DNA of 64,000 nt from Mycolicibacterium chubuense NBB4 (GTDB taxonomy: Bacteria > Actinomycetota > Actinomycetes > Mycobacteriales > Mycobacteriaceae). The notes under the pieces were generated by a model. The model worked only from the letters and a program-made list of their open reading frames with translations, did not search any database and was not told where the DNA came from. Position numbers and translations under genes: made by a program. Location: contig NC_018023.1 of assembly GCF_000266905.1 (NCBI RefSeq), forward strand, positions 1-64,000, given 5' to 3'. Each line of letters begins with the position of its first letter. The first letter of the stretch is position 1. Positions 52,570-59,964 of the stretch are shown in pieces.

Positions 52570-53604
52570 TCAGTCGTGAGGTAGGTCGTCGCCGACCGCA
52601 TCCTCCTCGCCCTGGTCCTCTGTCGTGTCGAGGGGATCTTCGGACGTGTCGTTGAGGGTGTCAAGGTATTGACGAACGTCGATGACTGGTTGGTGGTTCC
52701 TGAAGTCCGGGTCGTGTGCGTTGGGGGCGTGAATCGCGCCCTGCCATGCATCGGCGCTGCGGTATGCCTCGATCGCGCTGAGTACCTGGCTGGGCGGACG
52801 GTGCGGATACTCGTCGGTGACTAGACCCGGGTTGTCTCCGTCCCCGAATGCTTTGGCGAGCAGCTGTTCAGGAGTGTCCGCCTCCAGCGGCCTGGCGATC
52901 GCGAACACCGGGTAGGGCCGGCCACCCCACACCCCTTTGAGGGAATGTGTTCCGAGGAGGTACGCGACACGGTCGCGCTTGGTGCGGTCGTCGTTGTAAT
53001 GCTTGAACAGAAGGTGCGCGACCTCGACGGTCAGTACGAAGTAGCTGCGTGCAGCGAACTTGAGGACGCGGAAGCCGGTGTCGATGCTCGGGCCCACGTA
53101 GTCCATTGCGAAGTTGATCGCGAAGTCCCCCGTTGTGTCGGCGCGGTTGAGCGTCGCTTCGTTCGTTTCCTGCACATCGATTTGCGTTCCGTCGTCGGAG
53201 ATCTGGACCGTACGTGGGATTGCCACTCGGCGGTCAGGTGCTGGGACAGTTGCCAGGAACGCTCCGCCTTTGAGCGTCATCGGCGTCTTTTCGAGCAGGT
53301 GTTGGACCTCGAACTCGAGCATTGTGGCCGTCCACGCGTCGATGGCGTCGCTGCACTCTTGCTCTGATTGGATCTGCGCCGAGAAGATCAACTCGTCGCC
53401 GATGGCCTTCCACAGCGACAGACGATCCTTCAAATCTGGGTATTTCTCAGTGATCCTGTTGGCCAGCAGCGAGGGGAACTCGCTGTAGAAGGCGAGGAAG
53501 GTCGCAATCCATTCGCCCTCGCGCTTCTGCTTGAACTGGGTTGAGTTCTGCAGGTCGCAGGACAGGAAAAGGATGGAGCCGTCTTCGTTGAGGCCAACCG
53601 CCAT
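52570..53604 (-). CDS. Class III nucleotidyl-cyclase-like protein (Pycsar-like)
   Basis: A 344-residue protein whose N-terminal domain has the class III cyclase pattern. Asp17 lies in LFLSCDLQNST (first metal Asp) and Asp70 in KAIGDELIF (second metal Asp); a later GDFAINFA...GPSIDTGFRVLKFA region resembles that of bacterial defence cyclases. The C-terminus is acidic and disordered. Pycsar cyclases make cCMP or cUMP on phage infection, but their usual TM or TIR effector is absent. The gene is coupled (TGATG overlap) to an ImmA/IrrE protease gene, which might be the effector or regulator. Activity is unproven. Confidence 0.65.
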   Translation of the reverse strand: MAVGLNEDGSILFLSCDLQNSTQFKQKREGEWIATFLAFYSEFPSLLANRITEKYPDLKDRLSLWKAIGDELIFSAQIQSEQECSDAIDAWTATMLEFEVQHLLEKTPMTLKGGAFLATVPAPDRRVAIPRTVQISDDGTQIDVQETNEATLNRADTTGDFAINFAMDYVGPSIDTGFRVLKFAARSYFVLTVEVAHLLFKHYNDDRTKRDRVAYLLGTHSLKGVWGGRPYPVFAIARPLEADTPEQLLAKAFGDGDNPGLVTDEYPHRPPSQVLSAIEAYRSADAWQGAIHAPNAHDPDFRNHQPVIDVRQYLDTLNDTSEDPLDTTEDQGEEDAVGDDLPHD

Positions 53605-54134
53605 CAGGTAGGAAGACCGAGATACTCGGCACGGACCTTCGCCGCCGGGACTGACACCGCAAAGTGCTGAGCGACCGCCGCGATGTTGCCGTCCATCCGG
53701 ACGAAAACGTTGTGGAAGTGGTCGGCGGGCATCAAGAGGTTCGACGCGAACACGTTCGCCTGAGTCTCGGCGACGTTGCGGCCCAACCGGGTGAACGTGG
53801 ATGGCCGCTCACCGACGCGATGACTGGAAGGGGCTCGGTAGTGCAGGAAGTAGTGACCAAGCTCGTGAGCAATCGTGAACCTGTCACGCAGCTGTGAGGT
53901 GTGCGTGGGGATGATCACCGTGAAGTCGCCTGGATCCCGCACTTCGAGCGACTCAGGGCGGTTGTCGAACTCGATCTGACCGCCAAGCTTCTTGAGCAGC
54001 TCATGCACATCGACGTATCCGTGCTCGTCGATGACTGTGTGCGCCTGGGCGATCTCCTCGGCGTACGTCGCGATCGCCGAGTACGAAAGTGTGGATCGCG
54101 GCGCCTCGACCGCACCTTCACTCATCACGCTCAT
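53604..54134 (-). CDS. ImmA/IrrE-family metallopeptidase coupled to cyclase
   Basis: A 176-residue zinc peptidase with HExxH in IAHELGHYFLH and the downstream helix AETQANVFASNLLMP that supplies the third ligand Glu. ATG 54134 follows GGAGG at seven bases; a longer frame to 54164 is less likely. ImmA/IrrE peptidases cleave repressors in mobile elements and stress responses. The stop overlaps the cyclase ATG, so the two proteins are made together. There is no adjacent HTH partner in this pair. Confidence 0.85.
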   Translation of the reverse strand: MSVMSEGAVEAPRSTLSYSAIATYAEEIAQAHTVIDEHGYVDVHELLKKLGGQIEFDNRPESLEVRDPGDFTVIIPTHTSQLRDRFTIAHELGHYFLHYRAPSSHRVGERPSTFTRLGRNVAETQANVFASNLLMPADHFHNVFVRMDGNIAAVAQHFAVSVPAAKVRAEYLGLPT

Positions 54135-54379
54135 CGCCATACCTCCGCCTACATCATCCCGCACTAGTGGGCGACCCGTAACGCGAGTTGCATCTCACAT
54201 GAGCCCCTCTGTGGCCCGGGTGACAAGGGTCTTCGCTAACGCATACAGCGGAGACTATCGCCTCATGCTAGCCGCCAGGACTCGACACTCAGCCGATCGC
54301 GACGACCTCAGCTTGAAACGGGGCATGGACATCTTCAGGGGCCCGGATGCGGCCATGTGGCGACGGTCAGACAACCCGA

Positions 54380-54955
54380 TCATCTGGCGCGCCGCCGGCG
54401 CGCTCGGTCAGCGCGAATGCGAGCACCACTGGCGTTCATCCGCCATGTCGCGAGCGTGAGGCTCACCTCGAAGGTCTCGGCCACCTGGTCATCGGTCCAA
54501 TTACGCAAAGCGGCGCGGTGAGCCGACTCAGTCGGCACGAGAAGCTCTCCGGCAAGTTCGCTTGCTTCGAGCTCGAGGATCGGCGACGCAGCCGATCGAC
54601 ATTCGTTCCCTAGGGAGAGCAAGACATTGCCCTCGTGTTCCAGGAGCACGTGACCCATCTCGTGCGCGACGGTCGACCGACGACGGGGTCGTCGGTGAGC
54701 GTCGTTCTCGACGATGACGCGCCCAGTTCCGTCCGGGATCAAGCTGGCCGAGAACCGGTCGGCCCCCGCTTCGGTGAAGTGCTCGTAAGCCTGCTGGCCA
54801 CAACCGATGTGGCTGATGCCCAGGACGGGGATGCCCCACCTCTCGGCGTGTAGGTAGGGGTCGTAGGCGGTGAACAGGTCGAGACCGAGTTCCCGGCGCT
54901 CCTCGCGCGCAATCTTCTGCGCCATTGCTCGGAAGCCGTGTCGCAGACGTGTCAC
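54380..54955 (-). CDS. ImmA/IrrE-family metallopeptidase of an XRE-ImmA pair
   Basis: A 191-residue protease with HExxH in VAHEMGHVLLEHEG and the third-ligand helix LEASELAGELLVP. The GTG start abuts the stop of the upstream XRE gene. Together they form the common repressor-protease module in which the peptidase inactivates the XRE repressor in response to a signal. It differs clearly in sequence from the other ImmA in this window. The preceding 54135-54379 contains no gene. Confidence 0.85.
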   Translation of the reverse strand: MTRLRHGFRAMAQKIAREERRELGLDLFTAYDPYLHAERWGIPVLGISHIGCGQQAYEHFTEAGADRFSASLIPDGTGRVIVENDAHRRPRRRSTVAHEMGHVLLEHEGNVLLSLGNECRSAASPILELEASELAGELLVPTESAHRAALRNWTDDQVAETFEVSLTLATWRMNASGARIRADRARRRRAR

Positions 54956-55321
54956 CTAACCATTGTCTCGCACGGCGCGTATGTGTCGCAAAGTGGATTC
55001 CACAACGTCCTGCAGATGCCTGCGGTCGTCTTCGTCGAGGTCCTTATGGGCTCGCAGCAGTAGGCTGACCTCGGTCGCCAGATCTCCCTCCGTCCGCCGC
55101 TCCCCGGTCGTCGCCGACATGAACGTCTCGGCGCTCACGCCAAGCCACTGGACTAGCGCAACAAATCCGTCGAGATCTGGTCGTTGGTGATTCGCCATGC
55201 GGCTGAGGAGGGACGGACTAACTCCGGCGTCTCCAGCAACCTGTCGCCACGACATCCCGCGGTCTCTGCGGGCGGCATCCAGTGCCGCGTACAGCCCCGC
55301 AACGTCAACCTTGCCCGTCAC
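54956..55321 (-). CDS. XRE-family repressor-like regulator
   Basis: About 121 residues from GTG 55321, which follows GAGAGGG; a longer frame reaches 55429. A typical XRE helix-turn-helix is seen in MSWRQVAGDAGVSPSLLSRMANHQRP. The C-terminus is charged and helical. It is immediately followed by an ImmA peptidase gene and is divergent from the ubiquitin-like operon, so it may repress that operon as well as itself through the palindromes between them. Confidence 0.82.
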   Translation of the reverse strand: MTGKVDVAGLYAALDAARRDRGMSWRQVAGDAGVSPSLLSRMANHQRPDLDGFVALVQWLGVSAETFMSATTGERRTEGDLATEVSLLLRAHKDLDEDDRRHLQDVVESTLRHIRAVRDNG

Positions 55322-55352
55322 TACCGCCCTCTCGCTCGTCGAAATTTCAGTA

Positions 55353-55405
55353 TCGACACATATTGCAGAATCGAGACGTGCTTGATAGCGTCTCTCGTGT
55401 GTCGA
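55353..55405. promoter_or_regulatory. Nested inverted repeats between XRE gene and Ubl operon
   Basis: TCGACACA (55353-55360) pairs with TGTGTCGA (55398-55405). Inside, GAGACG (55373-55378) pairs with CGTCTC (55389-55394). It lies in the divergent spacer, about 75 bp before the Ubl start. It is a good candidate operator for the neighbouring XRE protein. Confidence 0.55.
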
Positions 55406-55478
55406 TTGTGCAACATGTTCTGAATTCACAAGACACCGATGCAGTTTTGGTAGCCCACAACCGGAAGGACGAAACGTC

Positions 55479-55790
55479 GTGACGATTTCTCACGCTGACA
55501 CCGGCAACACCGAAGGCACGACCATCGCCGCCAAGCGGCACGGACATGACTGGCTCGAACTGCGGGTCTTCGCGCCTCGGGACCCCGAAGAGCGGGTCTT
55601 CGTGTTCGACGGTTCCGAAAATGTCGGAAAAGCGGCCGCCGACGTCGCTGCCGCGTTCGGCTATGCCGAGGGGAACCACACGTTCGAAACCCGCACCGAC
55701 GATGTTCTAGATCGGTCTCACACCCTGCTCGTCGCGGGCGTGCGCACTGGTGATCTCCTGGAGTTGATCGACGTCGGCGGCGGCGTGTAG
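55479..55790 (+). CDS. Ubiquitin-like protein (Ubl), prokaryotic conjugation system
   Basis: A 103-residue beta-grasp-like protein ending LLELIDVGGGV. The Gly-Gly-Gly followed by one Val suggests a precursor that needs trimming to expose a C-terminal Gly, as for ubiquitin. The N-terminal roughly 20 residues look flexible; the core ERVFVFDGSENVGKAAADVA and NHTFETRTDDVL is predicted beta-alpha. It is the first gene of a four-gene operon, two bases from the E2-like gene. The GTG start follows GGAAGGA. The Ubl call rests on the tail and operon context. Confidence 0.75.
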   Translation: MTISHADTGNTEGTTIAAKRHGHDWLELRVFAPRDPEERVFVFDGSENVGKAAADVAAAFGYAEGNHTFETRTDDVLDRSHTLLVAGVRTGDLLELIDVGGGV

Positions 55791-55792
55791 CG

Positions 55793-56269
55793 ATGACCGC
55801 CATCGTTGAACGAGCGGTGTTGACAGCCGAGGCACCCGCGATAATGGCATGGGCAGCCCGCGCCGATTGGACAGTCCGCTTCGACGCCGATGGCAGGACC
55901 TTGACAGCGTCGACGATCCACCCAGTCACGCGAACGGTCGTTGTCTTCCACGCTGACCTCGAGGGATATCCGGCGATTCCGCCGGCGTGGTCGTGCCGCA
56001 ACGCCGATGGCGCCGTGACGCCGTCGGCGTTTCCCCTCCCAGGGTCGAGGACCGGGATTCCCGGTTCGATATTCCACGCGGCGATGCTGATCTGCGCTCC
56101 GTGGAACAGACTCGCGTACGGCGTTCACGGCGGCCCGCATACCGACTGGACCGTACTCACCGAATGGAAGACCGTGCCGGGCGGCGTGACCAAGGCCCAC
56201 ACGCTAGCCGACATGCTGTCGGCGATCGCCCTCAACCTTGCCGCAAGCCCCGGAACCGCAGCGCCATGA
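55793..56269 (+). CDS. E2-like conjugating protein
   Basis: A 158-residue protein with a probable catalytic Cys101 in SIFHAAMLICAPWNRLAY, the pattern seen in prokaryotic E2-like proteins of ubiquitin-related operons. Upstream HADLEGYPAIPPAW corresponds to the strand region containing the Pro-rich turn of the UBC fold. In such systems it would accept the Ubl from the E1 and pass it to a target. It overlaps the JAB gene by four bases. Confidence 0.72.
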   Translation: MTAIVERAVLTAEAPAIMAWAARADWTVRFDADGRTLTASTIHPVTRTVVVFHADLEGYPAIPPAWSCRNADGAVTPSAFPLPGSRTGIPGSIFHAAMLICAPWNRLAYGVHGGPHTDWTVLTEWKTVPGGVTKAHTLADMLSAIALNLAASPGTAAP

Positions 56270-56811
56270 CTGTCCACCGCCGCACACCCCTCCCCACGGC
56301 CACCGCGCGCGGGCAATTGCTGGTCGCCGAACAAATCCTCGCGCCGACCACCCGCTCGCTGCGCGCCAGTTTCGGTCCTGACGGCCCCCACGAAGGCCTG
56401 GTCCTCTGGCTGGGCCGCACCGTCGGATCAACGACCTTGGCAGTGTCCGTCGTCTGCCCTCCCGCCCGCACCGGACGCGGTTACGTGCTCCTCGACGAGC
56501 ACGCGGTGGCGTTGGCGGCTCGGGCCGCACGCAGCTACGGACTGGGTGTCGTTGCACAAGTGCACAGCCACCCCGGTCGCGACACGCGCCACTCCGACGG
56601 TGACGACCATCTAGTGCTGATGCCGTTTCCGGACATGTTTTCCCTCGTGGTCGCGGACTATGGCCAGGGCGACCTTCACCCGTCCCGAGGAGCGGGTCTC
56701 CACCAGTACCAAGACGGCCAGTGGGTGCAGGTGATCGACGACGACGCCATGACCGTCGTGCCCTCATCGCCGGCGCACGCCAACACGATAGGGAGCGCGC
56801 AGCTCACGTGA
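56266..56811 (+). CDS. JAB/MPN metalloprotease (deubiquitinase-like)
   Basis: A 181-residue JAMM-motif protease. Glu43 (HEGLVLWLG), then His100-x-His102-Pro and Ser110-x-x-Asp113 in VHSHPGRDTRHSDGDD give the complete zinc site. Likely jobs are removing the last residue of the Ubl precursor and cleaving conjugates. ATG 56266 overlaps the E2 stop; a longer upstream frame is only a shadow of the E2 gene. It overlaps the E1 gene by four bases. Confidence 0.88.
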   Translation: MTVHRRTPLPTATARGQLLVAEQILAPTTRSLRASFGPDGPHEGLVLWLGRTVGSTTLAVSVVCPPARTGRGYVLLDEHAVALAARAARSYGLGVVAQVHSHPGRDTRHSDGDDHLVLMPFPDMFSLVVADYGQGDLHPSRGAGLHQYQDGQWVQVIDDDAMTVVPSSPAHANTIGSAQLT

Positions 56812-58229
56812 ACGTTGACGACATCGAAACCTTCTACCGCGCGCGCGACGCCCGGACAACGCAGTACGGCGGCAATAACTGCGCGTTAGAGACGGAAATT
56901 GTTCTCATCTGTGGCGAAGTGGCCAACACCCGTCCGGGCCAGGCCGCCGTCCTCGCGATGGTGAACATGATGGCCCGAACGCACCGTCGCTTCACCGTCA
57001 GCGTGCCGACGGCGAAGCTCGTCGCCAGGTCGCTGATCACCGCGTCATCCCTGGAGGAAGCCGTGGTGCGCACGGTCCTCGCCATAAACCCAGCAGCACA
57101 CCTCGTCGTCAACGGCGTGCGCCTAGATGCCAATGCTGTTAGCACCGCAGCCGTCCGCCGCGTTTCGCTCGGGGTCGATACCGCCGCCGACGCCGACGTT
57201 CACATCGGCTGGTCCGGGGGACGCGGACTAGTGTCGACGCGCCGGATGGACGTCGGTTCTGAGGAAACCGATGTGCTCGGCGCAGCCACGGCGGCGTGCA
57301 TGGGGGTACACGCACTCTTCGAGCTCAGTCACGGACGCCGCGTCCACGCATGCGCACTGAACCTCGCCGAACGTCGCAGCTGCGAACTGGACACTCTGTC
57401 GCCATGCAGATCCTGGACGCGCGATGCCGCGATAGGTGACAGCACGATAACCGGACCCATCGACGTGGGAGACGTGGCGGTGATCGGGGCCGGAGCCGTT
57501 GCGCACGGACTCGGCTGGTGGGCTCAGGAGTTCGGCCACCTCGGCACCTGGGCGACGATCGACGGCGACGTCGCCGATATTTCGAACACCAACCGATGTA
57601 TGGGGATGACGGCCTCAGACGCCGGATGGCCCGCCGGATTGCCGACTTCCCAACCCGGTACGAAGGCCGACATCCTGGCGGGCCTCCTCAGCGGACCGCC
57701 GGTGGCGATGTGGTTTGACCAGTGGATCGCGACCGGCCCCGAACGACGTGACTTACTGCTGCCCCTAGCCAACGAGCGGGGAGTGCGAGCCCACGCAGCC
57801 GCGCTCGGTGAGCCGATCCTGCTACACGCCACCACATCCGCGTCGTGGACGGCCGAGCTGCACCGCCACGTGCCCAGCGTCGACGACTGCCCGACCTGCC
57901 GTCTACCGGGACGTGCCACGCCGCAATTCGCGTGCTCAACAGGACCCGCGAGCCCGGACCCAGGCTCGGCCGACGCGGCGCTACCGTTCCTCTCCGCCGC
58001 CGCCGGCTTGCTGTTGATCGTCGCGATGCAGCAATTGACCACTGCCGACTCCCCTGTCGCAGGCCGTCACAATCACTTCCGGCTGTGTTTCGAGCGCGGT
58101 GTTCGGCTGCGCCGATCCGTGCACCCAGGCCGCTGCCCGCACACATTGACGCGCGCGGCACGCAGAGCTGTGCAGGCGAGTGAGCCCCGACGGTTCGACC
58201 GACTTGACGTAGAGGCCAACACACGATGA
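56808..58229 (+). CDS. E1/ThiF-like Ubl-activating protein
   Basis: A 473-residue protein. The N-terminal roughly 215 residues are of unrecognised fold. The C-terminal half is a ThiF/E1 adenylation domain: VIGAGAVAHGLGWW (225-238), Asp252/Asp254 in TIDGDVAD, and N260-T-N-R263. A CPTC pair at 361-364 may bind zinc. Cys264 or a later Cys could carry the thioester. It would adenylate the exposed Gly of the Ubl. The GTG start overlaps the JAB stop. The N-terminal extension is unlike stand-alone ThiF and may bind the other components. Confidence 0.82.
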   Translation: MNVDDIETFYRARDARTTQYGGNNCALETEIVLICGEVANTRPGQAAVLAMVNMMARTHRRFTVSVPTAKLVARSLITASSLEEAVVRTVLAINPAAHLVVNGVRLDANAVSTAAVRRVSLGVDTAADADVHIGWSGGRGLVSTRRMDVGSEETDVLGAATAACMGVHALFELSHGRRVHACALNLAERRSCELDTLSPCRSWTRDAAIGDSTITGPIDVGDVAVIGAGAVAHGLGWWAQEFGHLGTWATIDGDVADISNTNRCMGMTASDAGWPAGLPTSQPGTKADILAGLLSGPPVAMWFDQWIATGPERRDLLLPLANERGVRAHAAALGEPILLHATTSASWTAELHRHVPSVDDCPTCRLPGRATPQFACSTGPASPDPGSADAALPFLSAAAGLLLIVAMQQLTTADSPVAGRHNHFRLCFERGVRLRRSVHPGRCPHTLTRAARRAVQASEPRRFDRLDVEANTR

Positions 58230-58744
58230 CGACAATCCGCCCGAATAAGCGTCTCGGGTTCAGCGCGACGAACCTGCCTTCGCCGATGAGCTGAGATCGC
58301 CTGTCTCCATGCGAATCCCAAGCGGATCATTTGTTATCGGTAGTCCGTACCTATCACGCGAAGTGGAAACATTCGGGCGCACAAGGCAAAGGAAGCCGGC
58401 TGCCAGAACGCCGATAACTGCCGAGAATGTCAGGTGAGCGTAAGTCGCGGCATATCCCGGGGCGCCAACGGCTTTGGATACGCAGCCATCAACCGGAGCG
58501 CCGTAGCATCCCCTTTATTGCCCTCAAGCGTCTGCCGTAGCTACCGGCGGCTCTGGCCGGGTCCACACAGCTCGGTCGTGGAATTGTGCGGGCGATGAAG
58601 CGCTTGTTCGGTTGATGGCTGTCCTGTGCGGCTGAACGCCGTGAAAGCCACCGCGTGCGGAAACGCTTCGCCGCCGCGGCGGCCGCAGTCCACAGGTAAC
58701 AGTGATCGACCTGTTCGACTGGTCGGTTGCCGCGAATGCTCAAT
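58230..58744. other. 515-bp interval without recognisable gene
   Basis: Frames in this interval are Arg-rich shadows without signatures. The right end carries the operator and promoter of the Xre/RES pair. I see no terminator hairpin of note after the E1 gene. Confidence 0.4.
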
Positions 58745-58774
58745 ACCGGTAATATAACCGGTACCAGAACCGGA
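58745..58774 (+). promoter_or_regulatory. Triple ACCGG(T) repeat upstream of Xre/RES pair
   Basis: ACCGGT at 58745 and 58757 and ACCGGA at 58769 are spaced exactly 12 bp apart, about 20-40 bp before the antitoxin start. ACCGGT is itself a palindrome. This looks like the autoregulatory operator of the toxin-antitoxin complex; AATATA between the first copies may be part of a -10 region. Confidence 0.55.
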
Positions 58775-58788
58775 AGTTAGGGAGTCTC

Positions 58789-59136
58789 ATGGCGGCCACA
58801 TTGGACCGGGCGGTCGAAGCCACTGAAATCGTCGATGCGCTGAAGCCGTTTGGCGTCACTCAGATCGATATCGCCGCGGCCACGCAGGTCTCTGACCGGG
58901 CCGTGCGCGGCTGGCGAACCGGCGACATACGCCCCGACCGATACGACCGGCTCGCGGAACTCCGCGACCTCGTCCTGCTGCTGTCAGACTCGCTTACCTC
59001 TCGAGGCGTCGGCCAGTGGCTGCACGCGAAGAATCGCCTCCTGGGCGGCGAGCGCCCTATCGACGTGCTCGCTAAGGAGGGCTACGAGCAGGTGCGTCGT
59101 GCGGCCGAATCCTTTATCGACGGTTCCTACGTGTGA
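58789..59136 (+). CDS. Xre-type antitoxin of an Xre/RES (MbcA-like) pair
   Basis: A 115-residue antitoxin. An N-terminal HTH with VTQIDIAAATQVSDRAVRGW precedes a C-terminal toxin-binding (MbcA/ParS/Xre) domain, SRGVGQWLHAKNRLLGGERPIDVL, a hallmark of this antitoxin class. ATG follows TTAGGGAG. It overlaps the toxin gene by four bases. It should neutralise the RES toxin and repress its own promoter at the ACCGGT repeats. Confidence 0.88.
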   Translation: MAATLDRAVEATEIVDALKPFGVTQIDIAAATQVSDRAVRGWRTGDIRPDRYDRLAELRDLVLLLSDSLTSRGVGQWLHAKNRLLGGERPIDVLAKEGYEQVRRAAESFIDGSYV

Positions 59137-59756
59137 CGCTCGCCGGCGCGGTCTCGACCGCACCGCGACGCACGCTGACCGGGAAATTCTGGCACCAGGG
59201 CCCCACACGACACCCGCTCGTATCGTGTCGCGACCCGGCCGCGGGGCCTGGCCGTTACCACCGAACCGGCGACCCGGGGGTTTGGTATGCCTCCAACCGG
59301 GAGCAAGGTGCATGGGCGGAGCTCTTCCGACATTTTCTCGATGAAGGCATCGACCCCTTCGAGATTCGGCGCCGCATTGGTCGTGTGTCGGTCGACCTTC
59401 AGGTACTCGATCTCACCGACGAGCAGACCCGTTCCCATCTTGGGGTGGACGAAACAGATCTCGTGGCGGAGGACTATGTCATCACCCAGGCCATTGCCGC
59501 AGCCGCCCGCGATGCTGGCTTTGACGCGGTGTTGGCCCCGGCAGCCGCGTTGCCTGGCTGTCAGACGTTGGCAGTGTTCGTTCACGCGTTGCCCAACGTC
59601 GAAGCAGAGCGATCAGAAGTCCGCCAACCTCCTCCGCGGCTCGCTGACCTCCTTGCGGTGATTCGACCACACGGAGATGTGCCCACTGCTGTTCGTCGAT
59701 TGCTCAAGACACTGGAACGAATTGGGGCCGAAGAGATTCGGCGTCGACGCCGCTGA
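59133..59756 (+). CDS. RES-domain toxin (NAD-degrading type)
   Basis: A 207-residue RES-domain protein. GRYHRTGDPGVWYASNREQGAWAE is visible as two adjoining motifs, with Arg41, Tyr52 and Glu63 as likely catalytic residues. MbcT, the characterised M. tuberculosis member, phosphorolyses NAD+. The GTG start overlaps the antitoxin stop. It is of full length for the family, so the pair is probably functional. On a plasmid this would favour maintenance or abortive infection. Confidence 0.88.
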   Translation: MTLAGAVSTAPRRTLTGKFWHQGPTRHPLVSCRDPAAGPGRYHRTGDPGVWYASNREQGAWAELFRHFLDEGIDPFEIRRRIGRVSVDLQVLDLTDEQTRSHLGVDETDLVAEDYVITQAIAAAARDAGFDAVLAPAAALPGCQTLAVFVHALPNVEAERSEVRQPPPRLADLLAVIRPHGDVPTAVRRLLKTLERIGAEEIRRRRR

Positions 59757-59964
59757 ATTGACGCGTAGCGCCAGTTGATAATCGGCACCAAATCCGCCCA
59801 AAGCCAAAGGGACGCACACTAATATGTCGCACAACCGGCACCTCTCGACGGGATGTTCTGGCAAGTTCAAAACTATATCGACGTAAGCAGCCCGCGGCCT
59901 CGCCGTAGAGGCGAACCATGGGAGTCCTGTTCCTGTAACGCAGGCTCATTCGGTTCGGTCCAAG

